Assembly: GCF_029167645.1 (NCBI RefSeq)
Contig: NZ_CP119147.1
Location: 1,550,001 to 1,614,000, forward strand
Source of the DNA: Streptomyces sp. AM 2-1-1
Lineage (GTDB): Bacteria; Actinomycetota; Actinomycetes; Streptomycetales; Streptomycetaceae
Reading direction: 5' to 3'
DNA length: 64,000 bases
Shown here: positions 33,670-42,695 of the stretch, piece by piece
How positions within the stretch are numbered: the first letter of the stretch is position 1
How the letters are laid out: each line of letters begins with the position of its first letter
Notes under the pieces: generated by a model
What the model saw: the letters and a program-made list of their open reading frames with translations, nothing else
Databases searched by the model: none
What the model was told of the DNA's origin: nothing
Made by a program: the position numbers and the translations under genes

Positions 33670-35693
33670 GAGGCGTCGCTCCTTCGCGCGCCGGCGACGG
33701 CCTCGACCGCGGTGTCCTTCGGCTGCCGGCCGGGGACGACGACCGGCTCGGCCGCGGGGGCTTCGGCGCGCAGCGGGCGGAGCGCGTCCGAGGCGATGGC
33801 GTCGGCGTCCCGGTAGAAAAGGGTGCCGACCCCCGGGCGGCTGCTTCCCACCTGGGTGAACCAGCGGGTGTGCTCGGTGGGGATGCCGAGGGCGTACACG
33901 TCCGGGAGGCTGCGGCCGTCCGCGTCGATGACGTGGAACGGGCTCGTGGTGACGTCCAGACCTCCGGTGACGTGGAAGCTGCCGTCCGGTCCTTCGATGG
34001 TGTAGGGCCGCACCCTGCCCTCCGCGACGAGTTGCCGGGTCAGGGGGGAGGTGTCCCGGTGCAGATCGGGCGTGGGGATACGGGCGTCGATCAGCGTGTG
34101 CACCAGCCGCTCGGAACCCCGCACCTGGGGGGAGACGACGCGGAACGCGCCCTGGGCGTCGTCGGTCTCGAAGCGGGTACCGGGGCCGGCGACCTCGACG
34201 ACACCCTGGCGGATCAGTGCCCTGAGCTGTTCCACCCGCTCCATGGGCGGACCCGCGGAGAGAAGGGCGTTGACCGGCAGGAAGCGGCCGTGGAAGAACT
34301 CGGTGTGCGAGGCGGGCAGCAGGCCTCCGTGGTCGACCGCCTCGCGCACCACGTTCCGGATGTCGCGCAGCACGTCGAGGGCGGCTTTCAGGGGACCGTC
34401 GACGGTACCGAGGGCCGCCTGGGCGAGGTCCTCCTCCATCACCTTGAGCAGCTGTTCGCGGAACTCGTCGACGGAGGCGAAGTGCTGGGCGCCGAACGGC
34501 CTCGCGAGGGCGTCGAGGTCGATCGGCGGCATCTCCCCGAGCCCCGCGGCGCTGAGCAGCTCCGCCCGGTCCCCGCCCGACCGGAGGATCTCGGCGTACT
34601 CACGTGCGAAGCGGTCGGCCGCGTCGGGCCCGTCGACGACGCGCACCTGCGTCGTGCGGTAGACGTGGTCGATCTCCTGCTGCAGCAGGGGCAGCACGTC
34701 CTCGGCGAAGTCGAGTTGTCCGCTGCCGCTGCGCAGCGACCGGCTCGCGCGGGCCGACTCCAGGGCGCCCCGGGTGAGGAACTGCGCCTTGTGGCTGTAG
34801 TCCGGCCGCTTCTGGTTCCTTCCGCGGGCCGGGATCGGCAGCCCGCTGCGGGATCCGGCCACGATCCGTGGTTCGCGGCCGCTGGGCAGGTAGCACAGCT
34901 CGCCGTGCCGGTCGGTGCGGAAGACGCCGCCGCGGCCGACGGTGAGGGAGAGCATCACGTCGTAGAACGACAGGCCGAGACCTTTGACGCCCACGGCGCT
35001 GCCCGCCGGGACGGTGTCCTCCCCCAACGCCATGTCGGCTGCCGAGTCACCGCAGAGGTAGTGGGTGCCCGGAGTGCGCCGGGTGAATGCGAGCATCGAC
35101 TGCTCGAAGGCGTCGGGGGCGTTGAAGGGATGTCCGGTGGCGAGGACGACCCGGTCCGCTTCCAGCAGGTGCGGTGCCGTTTCCAGGCTGAGCAGGTACC
35201 CGCCGTCGGGTCCGGGCCGCACGGCCGTCACCCGGCCGGTGACCGGGACCAGTTCGACGTGCGGGGGCAGACCTTCGGCGACCGTCCGGTAGACGTGATT
35301 GAGGTACTGGCCGTAGCGGACCCGCGACGCGTAGTCGTCCGGGCCGAGCAGTGTCTCTCCCGCCTGCTCGTGGCGGCGGGCGATCCACTGTCCGAGCGAG
35401 GGACCCGCGCCGGCGCGGTCGGGCCCCTCGTCGGGACCGCCGGAGTACATGGTCACCTGGCTGATGACCGTGTTCATGGTGAACCAGTCGTCCTGGTCGG
35501 TGCGCCACACCCGGCCGGCGCCGATCTCGGTGGCGTCCACGAGATGGACGCGCACCGGCCGGGGAGCCGGGCCTTCGGTGGCCGCCTCGGCCGCGGCCCG
35601 GACCGCGAGGCGTTCCAGGACGGAGATGCCCCGCGGGCCGCTGCCGACGATGACGAGGGAGAGCGGGCGCGTATCGGATGGGTTTCCGGACAC
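33666..35693 (-). CDS. FAD/NAD(P)-binding oxidoreductase (PF13454-like)
   Basis: A 675-aa flavoprotein. An N-terminal dinucleotide fold (LVIVGSGPRGISVLERLA, residues 13-30) is followed by FTMNTVISQ, a VVLATGHPF motif and a KGLGLSFYDVML stretch. These are diagnostic of the large FAD_NAD-binding family, which is distantly related to amino acid N-monooxygenases. The reaction is unknown; N- or C-oxidation of an amino-acid-derived substrate fits the neighbourhood. It is coupled to the ligase by a 4-bp overlap. The gap to the mutase E gene (35694-35982) holds no gene I can support. Confidence 0.85.
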   Translation of the reverse strand: MSGNPSDTRPLSLVIVGSGPRGISVLERLAVRAAAEAATEGPAPRPVRVHLVDATEIGAGRVWRTDQDDWFTMNTVISQVTMYSGGPDEGPDRAGAGPSLGQWIARRHEQAGETLLGPDDYASRVRYGQYLNHVYRTVAEGLPPHVELVPVTGRVTAVRPGPDGGYLLSLETAPHLLEADRVVLATGHPFNAPDAFEQSMLAFTRRTPGTHYLCGDSAADMALGEDTVPAGSAVGVKGLGLSFYDVMLSLTVGRGGVFRTDRHGELCYLPSGREPRIVAGSRSGLPIPARGRNQKRPDYSHKAQFLTRGALESARASRSLRSGSGQLDFAEDVLPLLQQEIDHVYRTTQVRVVDGPDAADRFAREYAEILRSGGDRAELLSAAGLGEMPPIDLDALARPFGAQHFASVDEFREQLLKVMEEDLAQAALGTVDGPLKAALDVLRDIRNVVREAVDHGGLLPASHTEFFHGRFLPVNALLSAGPPMERVEQLRALIRQGVVEVAGPGTRFETDDAQGAFRVVSPQVRGSERLVHTLIDARIPTPDLHRDTSPLTRQLVAEGRVRPYTIEGPDGSFHVTGGLDVTTSPFHVIDADGRSLPDVYALGIPTEHTRWFTQVGSSRPGVGTLFYRDADAIASDALRPLRAEAPAAEPVVVPGRQPKDTAVEAVAGARRSDAS

Positions 35694-35982
35694 AGGAGCT
35701 TCCTAGGAGTGAGGAGGTACGAACGTCGATGAGGGCCGCGTCGGCGGACCGTGGCGGAGGAGAAGCGCCGGCCGCCCGGAAGGCGGGGTGGCGCGGGGCC
35801 GGTACGGGCGGTCCCGTTCGGCGGAGGGCCGCCGGCAGGACCGAGCCGTGCGCGGTGCGACCGGCGAGGCGTGTCCCTGACGTTCCGGCTCGTCCCGCGC
35901 GGGGTGGACCGGATGCGCGTCCTGCCCCCGCACGGATGGCGGGAGCGTGCGGCGCGGGCTCAGCGGGGCCGGCGGCGGGGAT

Positions 35983-37317
35983 TCAGTGGGACAGGGCGTT
36001 CCGCGCCGCGGTCCCCTCGTTCCGGGCCAGTGCGGCACGGTCGAACGATTCCTGCGTGTGCGACAGCATGCCGAGCAGGTCGTCGGCGCGCAGCCTCTCG
36101 CGTCCCGTCACGGGCAGTGCGGGGATCGGCATGTCACCCGTCGAGTGCCATTGGAGCGCTCCGCGTCCGTCGATGTAACTGCGCGACCGGTTGGCGTTGT
36201 CGGCGTGGAGGCAGTAAGGAACGTCGAGCAGTCCGCGCCGGAAGGCCTCGATGAGGGCCTGACCGACGTCGTGATGGAGTTCGAGGACCGCGTGCACCAA
36301 CGCCCTGGCCTCGGACAGCACACCGAACTCCGCCGGATCCGCGCCCCCTTGGTACGGAGGGGCGGCCGAGGCGGCGGCGGACGCCTCCTCGAGGGCCATG
36401 ATGTTGTCCTGGATGGTGGGAATGCGGTGGGCCTCGGCCGGCGTCTTCACGATCATGCGCTCGGTCCCGGTCTGCGTGGCCAGCGTCGCACTGGCGCGCA
36501 GCAGGTCGAGGGCTCCTGCCGTCGTGCGGGGGAACACGCCCATGTAGGTGTACAGCACGATGTGCCAGTCGAGTCCGGCCAGGTGCTCCCCGGCCAGGGT
36601 GCGCAGGGCGAGCAGCGCTTCGACGTCCTGGCCGTGGTGGGTCTGCTGGGCGTAGCTGAGCGAGACGCTGCGCAGTCCGTGCTGCCGGAAGAAGATCCCT
36701 TCCAGCACGGAGAGGGCCACGAGGAGTCCGGGCGGGCAGAGTTGGCCCAGCATGCAACCGCCGAAGCTCTCCAGGTGGGTGCCGGGCCGCGACGCGAGCA
36801 GTTCGCAACTACGGGCCCACGCCTGGATGGAGCTCTTGATCGGTGTGCGGCTGTAGGGCAGGCAGTAGGAGATCGGGCCGCCCTCCGTCGCGTCGAGACC
36901 GGCGGCCAGCAGCGCGCGGATGATGCCGGTGGGATCGGCCGAACCGTGCCGGACCTGGACGGCGAAACGGTCGTCGGTCAGTCCGGCGACCAGTCGGCGG
37001 GTCGTCTCGGGGCCGTGGGCGACGATCGGATAGCCGTTGAGGTCGGTCCCTTCCGCGAGGGCGCGGGCGGCGGACTCGTTGTCGCCGACCCGTGTGTAGC
37101 TGTCGATCGTCAGGGTCCCCACCGTGCGGGCGTGGGACTGCTGGACGGCGAGCAGTCCTTCGCGCATGCGGGGCAGGTCGGCGAAGCCCATGCGCGGCTG
37201 CACCACCAGCTCTCCCGCTTCCTTCGCGGCCGCCACGGCCGCCGCGAAGGCTCCCGGGGACGGCCGGGTTCCGGCCGCCGTGTCGGTGAGGGCTCCCCCA
37301 GGGTGCGGGTCCGTCAC
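35983..37317 (-). CDS. Methylaspartate (glutamate) mutase, E (large, catalytic) subunit
   Basis: A 444-aa homologue of GlmE/MutE, the TIM-barrel subunit of adenosylcobalamin-dependent glutamate mutase, which interconverts L-glutamate and L-threo-3-methylaspartate. Visible family blocks are VQPRMGFADLPRM near the start, GTLTIDSYTRVGD, ATEGGPISYCLPYSR, SFGGCMLGQLCPP and YTYMGVFPR. It is slightly shorter than clostridial GlmE (about 480). The GTG start overlaps the S-subunit stop (GTGA), so both subunits are coupled. Absence of a methylaspartate ammonia-lyase argues against glutamate fermentation and for a biosynthetic role, as in friulimicin or vicenistatin clusters. Confidence 0.9.
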   Translation of the reverse strand: MTDPHPGGALTDTAAGTRPSPGAFAAAVAAAKEAGELVVQPRMGFADLPRMREGLLAVQQSHARTVGTLTIDSYTRVGDNESAARALAEGTDLNGYPIVAHGPETTRRLVAGLTDDRFAVQVRHGSADPTGIIRALLAAGLDATEGGPISYCLPYSRTPIKSSIQAWARSCELLASRPGTHLESFGGCMLGQLCPPGLLVALSVLEGIFFRQHGLRSVSLSYAQQTHHGQDVEALLALRTLAGEHLAGLDWHIVLYTYMGVFPRTTAGALDLLRASATLATQTGTERMIVKTPAEAHRIPTIQDNIMALEEASAAASAAPPYQGGADPAEFGVLSEARALVHAVLELHHDVGQALIEAFRRGLLDVPYCLHADNANRSRSYIDGRGALQWHSTGDMPIPALPVTGRERLRADDLLGMLSHTQESFDRAALARNEGTAARNALSH

Positions 37318-37829
37318 CGTGCACCGACGAGTTCGGGCTGCTGCGACTGGGCCACGTAGCGGCGGAAGTCCGCGATCCCGGCGGCGTCCTCGAAGACCGC
37401 GTCGAATCCGGCGGCGACCAGGTCCGGCCCGTAGGAACCGGCTTCGGCGCCTCGCACACCGAGTTTGCCGCCGATGACGACGCGCAGGTCGAGCAGGTCG
37501 GGCTCGTCCCGCAGCCGGCGCACGACACGGGCGCCGTCCAGCGCCCCGTGGCCGTTGACGCTGCTGATGACCACGAGGTCGGGCCGATGGCGCCGGCACT
37601 CGGCGATGAGCAGCTCGTCGGGGACGCAAGAACCGATGTTGGTCACTTCGTGCCCCATCTCCTCCAGCAGAAGCTGGAGGAACACGAGATTCCAGGTGTG
37701 CGAGTCGGACGAGACGCTGGAGACGAGCACCCTCCGTCCGCGGTGCTCGCTCGGGACCGGGGCGCCGGCCGGGTGCTGGTGCGTTTCCTGCCCACGACGG
37801 GCGAGGGGTTGGACGCTGTACGACGACAA
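37314..37829 (-). CDS. Methylaspartate mutase S (cobalamin-binding) subunit
   Basis: A 171-aa B12-binding domain protein. The core from residue 33 on has the flavodoxin-like order: VLVSSVSSDSHTWN with Asp42 and His44 (the lower-ligand His), SSVNGHG near 89-95, and VVIGGKLG with GG at 120-121. The usual DxHxxG has Asn in place of Gly. It would carry adenosylcobalamin for the E subunit encoded next. The start is uncertain: a TTG at 37829 is the longest reasonable one, and the first 30 residues are not part of the fold. Confidence 0.85.
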   Translation of the reverse strand: MSSYSVQPLARRGQETHQHPAGAPVPSEHRGRRVLVSSVSSDSHTWNLVFLQLLLEEMGHEVTNIGSCVPDELLIAECRRHRPDLVVISSVNGHGALDGARVVRRLRDEPDLLDLRVVIGGKLGVRGAEAGSYGPDLVAAGFDAVFEDAAGIADFRRYVAQSQQPELVGAR

Positions 37830-37913
37830 GGGACTGCTCTCTCGATGAGTCGGAAGGGATGCGGCACGGGAGGGGCAGGGGCATCCGGCGGGGGACGGAT
37901 GCCCACCCGCCCC

Positions 37914-38330
37914 TCAGAGGGCGGCAGTGACGCCGACCCGCCGGAGCGGCTTCTGCGGAGTGCGGGCGGCTGCCGGACGGGTGCGGATGGCAAGCACCGT
38001 GCAGCCGGTGCGGCTGGACATCTGGTGCTCGGTGCCCGGACCCTCGACGACGAGATCTCCCTTGACGTAGGAGAGGCCGTCGCTGTGGTCCAGGACCCCG
38101 TCGAGCACGAGCATCAGCTCGTGGCCGAGGTGCTCGTGGAAGTCACCGTGGGCGCCGGGCGGGAAGCGCAGGAGCAGACCCACCGAGTCCTCGCCCTTCT
38201 CCTCGTCGGGGGCCCACAGGACGTGGTGCTCCACGCCGGCCCTGCCGGGTTCGGACCAGTCGACCCAGTCGAGGTCCTCCAGGTCGTAGCCGCTGCGGAA
38301 CACGTTGGGTATGTAGCTGATATCGGACAC
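37914..38330 (-). CDS. Cupin (ChrR-like) domain protein, first gene of the mutase cluster
   Basis: A 138-aa single cupin. Metal-binding candidates His65, His67 and Glu71 lie in HEHLGHE, with His102 in the second motif. The build resembles ChrR-type or dioxygenase-type cupins. It may be a metal-dependent enzyme acting in the pathway or a sensor. It precedes the mutase genes on the same strand with an 84-bp gap. Confidence 0.85.
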   Translation of the reverse strand: MSDISYIPNVFRSGYDLEDLDWVDWSEPGRAGVEHHVLWAPDEEKGEDSVGLLLRFPPGAHGDFHEHLGHELMLVLDGVLDHSDGLSYVKGDLVVEGPGTEHQMSSRTGCTVLAIRTRPAAARTPQKPLRRVGVTAAL

Positions 38331-38352
38331 GTGCGTACCTCTCAGTGCGTGG

Positions 38353-38370
38353 TTCTCGCATTCATGAGAA
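38353..38370. promoter_or_regulatory. Dyad in front of the mutase cluster (possible LysR site)
   Basis: TTCTC-N8-GAGAA is centred about 30 bp upstream of the cupin start codon. It fits the loose T-N11-A form of LysR boxes, but its position so close to the start would suit repression better. Confidence 0.35.
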
Positions 38371-38475
38371 GGCTATGCAGCCGGACCGGCGGCAGATGCG
38401 CGCATTCACCGATAGGCGGTATCACTTTTTTCGATTTCTCCCGCCCCGGAAACGGAAGGGGAGATTCATTCCGAA

Positions 38476-38523
38476 CGAAAGGGCGGGGCAGGAGCGGACC
38501 TCCGCTCCTGCCCCGCCCTTTCG
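38476..38523 (-). terminator. Very long perfect stem-loop after the LysR gene
   Basis: The two halves (38476-38498 and 38501-38523) are exact complements over 23 bp with a 2-nt spacer (a practical loop of about 8 nt). It begins 20 bp after the LysR stop and insulates the LysR gene from the mutase cluster. Confidence 0.85.
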
Positions 38524-38543
38524 GTGGCACTTCCGACCCGTGC

Positions 38544-39461
38544 CTACGTCAGTTGCCGCACCTTTTCCTGGCCGCTGCGGACCGCGACGTCACGCACCGC
38601 GGACACGGCGGCCGCGGACATCTCACGGCCGAGCCAGAAGGCCCGTACCCCCAGCCGCACACGGGGCAGGCCGGGAAGGCCGGCGAGGCCGCTCCCCTCC
38701 CCGTCCGGTTTGACCGACTCGGCGGGGAGCATGGCGATGCCGTATCCCATGCGGGCCAACTCCCTCGCCCCACCCATGGAACCGGCCTCGATGACCGGCG
38801 GATCGATGCCGTGCACCTCGCGCAGGGCGGTGACCAGCACCTGGTGCGACGCACAGTCGGGATCCACCGCGAGGACCTTCAACATCGGCAGAGCGGCCGC
38901 CCAATGGGCCGGATCGGCCAGGGACGCGGCCCCCACCGGGACGACTTCCAGGTCGGGCAGCTCCTCCATGGTGATGCCCGCCGGAGCCACTTCGGCGCCG
39001 GTGAAATCCCCGTGCACCAGGGCCATGTCGAGCTCTCCGCCGAGCACCGCCGAGGTGGCGCCGCCGATCGAGAGCTGCCGGGGCGAGACGCTCACCTTGG
39101 GGTAGCGGTACCGGCAGTCGCGGATGAGGGAGCCGACCCTCGTCTCCAGCAGCAGGGCCGATGCGCCGACGGCGGTACGCCCCTCGAGCTCACCGGGCGG
39201 ATTGAGCGCCGTGGCCATTTCGTCGACCACATTGAATATACGCTTCGAGTATTCGTGGAATATTTCTCCGGAGGGCGTCAGACGGACACCGTGCGGTAAT
39301 CTCTGCACCAACAGCATGCCGACCTTCGATTCCAGCAACCGAATATGCGCGGTGACACTGGACTGGGCATATCCCAGGCTGCGGGCGGCCTTCGTGAAGC
39401 TGCCGAGACGCGCAACTTCCCTGAACGTTCTCAACTGGTACATCGCAAGATCTAAAGTCAT
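38544..39461 (-). CDS. LysR-family transcriptional regulator
   Basis: A 305-aa regulator with an N-terminal winged HTH (YQLRTFREVARLGSFTKAAR, about residues 8-65) and an effector-binding domain from about 90. GGGGGAGAC precedes the ATG at 39461. It lies directly upstream of the cupin/mutase cluster on the same strand but is separated from it by a strong terminator. It is divergent from a CGNR gene. It probably controls one or both neighbours; the inducer is unknown. Confidence 0.92.
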   Translation of the reverse strand: MTLDLAMYQLRTFREVARLGSFTKAARSLGYAQSSVTAHIRLLESKVGMLLVQRLPHGVRLTPSGEIFHEYSKRIFNVVDEMATALNPPGELEGRTAVGASALLLETRVGSLIRDCRYRYPKVSVSPRQLSIGGATSAVLGGELDMALVHGDFTGAEVAPAGITMEELPDLEVVPVGAASLADPAHWAAALPMLKVLAVDPDCASHQVLVTALREVHGIDPPVIEAGSMGGARELARMGYGIAMLPAESVKPDGEGSGLAGLPGLPRVRLGVRAFWLGREMSAAAVSAVRDVAVRSGQEKVRQLT

Positions 39462-39628
39462 GTCTCCCCCATGAAACGCAACGCGTCCCGGAAGTACCGG
39501 CGCCCCGGCTCCCACGGCTCCGGCCGCGTCGGCGATGACGTGACCGGGCGGGGGGCCGGAATGCGGCCGTTCCGGACAGGGGGCCGGCGCCCCTTCGGGC
39601 GGCCCTTCCCCTGCACAGACACCCTGTA

Positions 39629-39635
39629 CTAACGG
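39629..39635. promoter_or_regulatory. CTAACGG element in the LysR/CGNR divergent gap
   Basis: CTAACGG followed by TT lies in an A/T-rich part of the gap. Related CTAA(C/T)(C/G)G elements occur beside the other two CGNR genes in the window. Confidence 0.3.
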
Positions 39636-39737
39636 TTCAAACATACATTTTGCGTTATATTTGCAGTCTACTCACAGGCCTGCGCCGTGAACAACCCGCC
39701 TCGCCCCCACGCCCCCCAGTCCCACTCAAGGATCCCC

Positions 39738-40373
39738 ATGACCCGTCCCGGCTGCTCCTGCGCGCCTCCACCGGAGGGCGCCCCTCCGCTCAACGGCCAG
39801 CCCCTGCCCCTCGAGTTCGTGAACACCGTCCATCCGGTCCGCGGAGTCATGCGGGACGGCTTCGCCTCGCCCGAGCTGGTGGCCTGGTGGTTGAGCGCGT
39901 GCCGCTCCGCGTTCCGGACCGATCTTCCCGATGAGGAGCTCGCGAGGGTCACCGCAGCCGACGCCCACTGCTTCGCGCTGCTGCGTGACTCCGCCCGCCG
40001 GCTCACCGAGGCCCTCGTCCGCCGACAGGATCCCGAGCCCTGGGACGTGGCGCAGATCAACCGTGCCTCCGCACTCGGCGGCCGGTGGCCGGCCCTGCGG
40101 TGGGAGGCGGGTGGGCGGCCGTCCCCCTTGCAGTGCGGCACCCCGCCCATCGCCGCCGTCCAGTCGGAGATCGCCCAGGCCGTGATCGACATGCTGACCG
40201 GCTCCTCCGGCACGGAACCGACCCCCTGCGAGGCCCCCGGCTGCGTCTTCTTCTTCGATGCGAGCCGCTCCCGACGCCAGTGGTGCTCGTCCGGCTGCGG
40301 CAATCGCGCCCGCGCCGCCCGGCACTACGCCCGGCACCATGCCCCCTCCTCCGTCCAGTCCTCCGAAGCCTAA
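39738..40373 (+). CDS. CGNR zinc-finger (ABATE-domain) regulator
   Basis: A 211-aa protein with an ABATE domain (PLPLEFVNTVHPV start) and a C-terminal zinc finger: CEAPGC, then QWCSSGCGNRARAARHYARH. AAGGAT precedes the ATG at 39738; a longer start at 39687 is possible. It is divergent from the LysR gene and upstream of the haloperoxidase-like gene on the same strand. It is the second of three CGNR genes here. Confidence 0.9.
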   Translation: MTRPGCSCAPPPEGAPPLNGQPLPLEFVNTVHPVRGVMRDGFASPELVAWWLSACRSAFRTDLPDEELARVTAADAHCFALLRDSARRLTEALVRRQDPEPWDVAQINRASALGGRWPALRWEAGGRPSPLQCGTPPIAAVQSEIAQAVIDMLTGSSGTEPTPCEAPGCVFFFDASRSRRQWCSSGCGNRARAARHYARHHAPSSVQSSEA

Positions 40374-40578
40374 CGCCTCATGGGGTACGTGGGCATTAGA
40401 ATTACATGACGAGTGTAGAAACCGCGCCCTGCCACCCGGTGCCATCGGATTTGCCGATGGGCGGCATCTGCGAAGCCATCGGTGACGGAGCCCGGCAGCG
40501 ATCTACGTTTTCTGTCGAAGCACCCGCCACGGCGACGGCCAGTGACCGTTGCCCGGACTCGACAGACAGGGATCACGC

Positions 40579-41964
40579 ATGCTCCGCTCCGTACACCAGG
40601 GCAGAACCTCGCTCCGCACCGCCGTGGTCGGCCTCGCCCTCGCGGGGGTGGCCACCCTGGCACCCGCCACGTCGGCGGTGGCCGAAGACCCCACCGCACC
40701 CGCGTCGGCCCGCGGCACCCAGGACCACGTCCTGTACTGGAACAACGCGCTCCTCGACGTCTTCCGCAAGACCGGCGGCACCCCCGGTCCGCTGACCCGG
40801 GGCGGCGCGATCATGGACCTGTCGATCTACGACGCGGTCAACTCGATCCGCACGATCGGCAAGCCGTACCTCACCAAGGACACTTCGGCGGCCGGCGCCT
40901 ACGGTGCGCTCAACTCGGCCATCGACCACGCGGCGTACACCGCTCTTCGCGGCGCCTTCCCGAACTACCCCCAGGCCGACCTCGACGCGAAGCTCGCGGC
41001 GGCCAAGGCCCTGCCCGACTTCGGGAACGCCACCGACCGCGCACGGGGCGAAAAGCTCGGCACGAACACGGCCACCGCGCTTCTCGCCGTCCGGGCGAAC
41101 GACGGCTCCGCCGACACCACGCCCTACGTCGCCACCCTTGCGCCCGGCCACTGGCAGCCCGCACCCGGCAAGCCCGCCGGAGCGCCCAACTGGGGCAAGG
41201 TCAAGCCCTTCGCCCTCGCCTCCGGCAGCCAGTTCCGGCCCGGACCGATCGGCGGATTCACCTCCCCCGAGGCCCTCCTGCAGAGCCCCGAGTACGCGGC
41301 CCAGGTGAATGAGATCAAGCGCATCGGGGGCAAGAACTCCCCCAACCGGACCGCCGACCAGACGAAGCTCGCCCACTTCTGGGCCAACGACCTGGACGGC
41401 ACCTACAAGCCCGTCGGCCAGCAGTACGACCACACCGCGACGATCTTCCGCAAGTACCGTCCCTACGGCAGCTCCTTCGAGAGCGCCAAGCTCTTCGGCC
41501 TGACCTCGGCCGCCCTCGCCGACGCCGCGATAGCGATCTGGGACTCCAAGTACGGCACCGACTGGGACGTCTGGCGCCCGACGGACGCCATCACCCGCGC
41601 CGGCGAGGTCCCGAATCCCGGCATCGTCGCCGATCCGGCCTGGCAGCCCGAGGAGCAGGACATCGCCGGAAACAGCTTCTCGCCCAACTTCCCGACCTAC
41701 GTCTCCGGCCACTCGGGCGTCGGCGCGGCCTGGGCCGGCATCCTCAAGGACTACTTCGGCACGGACAACCTCTCGTTCACCGGGGGCACGGACGACCCGC
41801 TGGCCAAGGGAGTCACCCGCACCTTCACCAGCCTGAGCGCCGCCGCGAAGGAGAAGGCGGACAGCCGCAAGTACATCGGGGTCCACTTCGAGTGGGACAA
41901 CGCCGCGGCGCTGAACCTCGGGTACAAGGTCGCCGACGAGGTCTACGGCACGATCCTCAACTGA
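40579..41964 (+). CDS. Secreted vanadium-dependent haloperoxidase-like (PAP2-superfamily) protein
   Basis: A 461-aa protein with a signal peptide (residues 1-35, SAVA cleavage). The vanadate/phosphate pocket is recognisable: a WRPTDAI segment supplying the Arg-Pro, SGHS at 376-379 (the PSGH motif with Ser for Pro) and HFEWDNA with the axial His at 436. This is the vanadium chloroperoxidase-type family; members either halogenate substrates with peroxide or act as phosphatases. It has its own 205-bp upstream region. Halogenating activity is not assured by sequence. Confidence 0.88.
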   Translation: MLRSVHQGRTSLRTAVVGLALAGVATLAPATSAVAEDPTAPASARGTQDHVLYWNNALLDVFRKTGGTPGPLTRGGAIMDLSIYDAVNSIRTIGKPYLTKDTSAAGAYGALNSAIDHAAYTALRGAFPNYPQADLDAKLAAAKALPDFGNATDRARGEKLGTNTATALLAVRANDGSADTTPYVATLAPGHWQPAPGKPAGAPNWGKVKPFALASGSQFRPGPIGGFTSPEALLQSPEYAAQVNEIKRIGGKNSPNRTADQTKLAHFWANDLDGTYKPVGQQYDHTATIFRKYRPYGSSFESAKLFGLTSAALADAAIAIWDSKYGTDWDVWRPTDAITRAGEVPNPGIVADPAWQPEEQDIAGNSFSPNFPTYVSGHSGVGAAWAGILKDYFGTDNLSFTGGTDDPLAKGVTRTFTSLSAAAKEKADSRKYIGVHFEWDNAAALNLGYKVADEVYGTILN

Positions 41965-42020
41965 TCCCGCGGGCCGGTACCGGCCACCCGCACCGCGACC
42001 GGGGCGGCTCCTGACCGCAC

Positions 42021-42659
42021 TCACCGTCCCGCGTCACGGCCGCGTCGGCTGTGCCGCGCCACCCGCACCCGGTTCCCGCAGCCGACCGTGCACCACTCGC
42101 GACGGGTGTGGCTCTTGACGAAGTAAAGGACACAACCCGGCGCGGGGCATGCTCTCAGCAGCTCCGCGCCGGTGCCCGCGAACAGCGCCACCGCCTCGGC
42201 CGCGATCTGGGCCAGAGCCGCGCGCCGCGGATCGTCCTCGGACCGGCGGCCGACCGCCGTGACGAGCCCTTCCTCCTGCACCAGCTCCTGCCACGAGGCG
42301 GCCCGGCGGGCCCAGGTGTTGAGCACCGCGAGATCGTCCGGGGGTGCGGTGCCACCCGCCGTACACACACCGGCGAGTGCCCGCAAGGACCGCCGCACTT
42401 CCAGGAAGTCCTCGAAGAGAGACGCATCCGCAGGGCCGGCCCGGAGCATTTCGCCGGCGACCGGGGCGGGGAACCGGACACGCTGCGCGGCAAGCCAGGC
42501 ATCCAGGTCCGGCGGTCCGGCGAGGGCGTCGATCATCCGACCGCGCACACCGCCCTTGATGAAGACGGTGTTCACCAGATCGAGGGGCAGCGGTTCGCCG
42601 GTGAGCGGCAGCTCTCCGATCGCGGTCGACCGCGGGTCCTGCATGTCGCTCTCGCCCAT
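42021..42659 (-). CDS. CGNR zinc-finger (ABATE-domain) regulator
   Basis: A 212-aa ABATE/CGNR protein (PLPLDLVNTVFIKGG; CPAPGC; EWCTVGCGNRVRVARHSRRG). It is divergent from the HPP/PPOX/LLM operon, and a clear 30-bp dyad lies in the shared gap, so it very probably regulates that operon and itself. The ATG at 42659 (AGGA upstream) is chosen; alternatives lie at 42686 and 42644. It is the third CGNR gene in 11 kb. Confidence 0.9.
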   Translation of the reverse strand: MGESDMQDPRSTAIGELPLTGEPLPLDLVNTVFIKGGVRGRMIDALAGPPDLDAWLAAQRVRFPAPVAGEMLRAGPADASLFEDFLEVRRSLRALAGVCTAGGTAPPDDLAVLNTWARRAASWQELVQEEGLVTAVGRRSEDDPRRAALAQIAAEAVALFAGTGAELLRACPAPGCVLYFVKSHTRREWCTVGCGNRVRVARHSRRGRDAGR

Positions 42660-42695
42660 CGGTCCATCCTGCCTCGTGGAAAGCAATGCACCAAG

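Noticed and set aside
35703..36038. Small minus-strand gene between mutase E and the FAD/NAD protein
   Set aside because: The product is Pro/Arg-rich without domain or ribosome site and overlaps the mutase 3' end.
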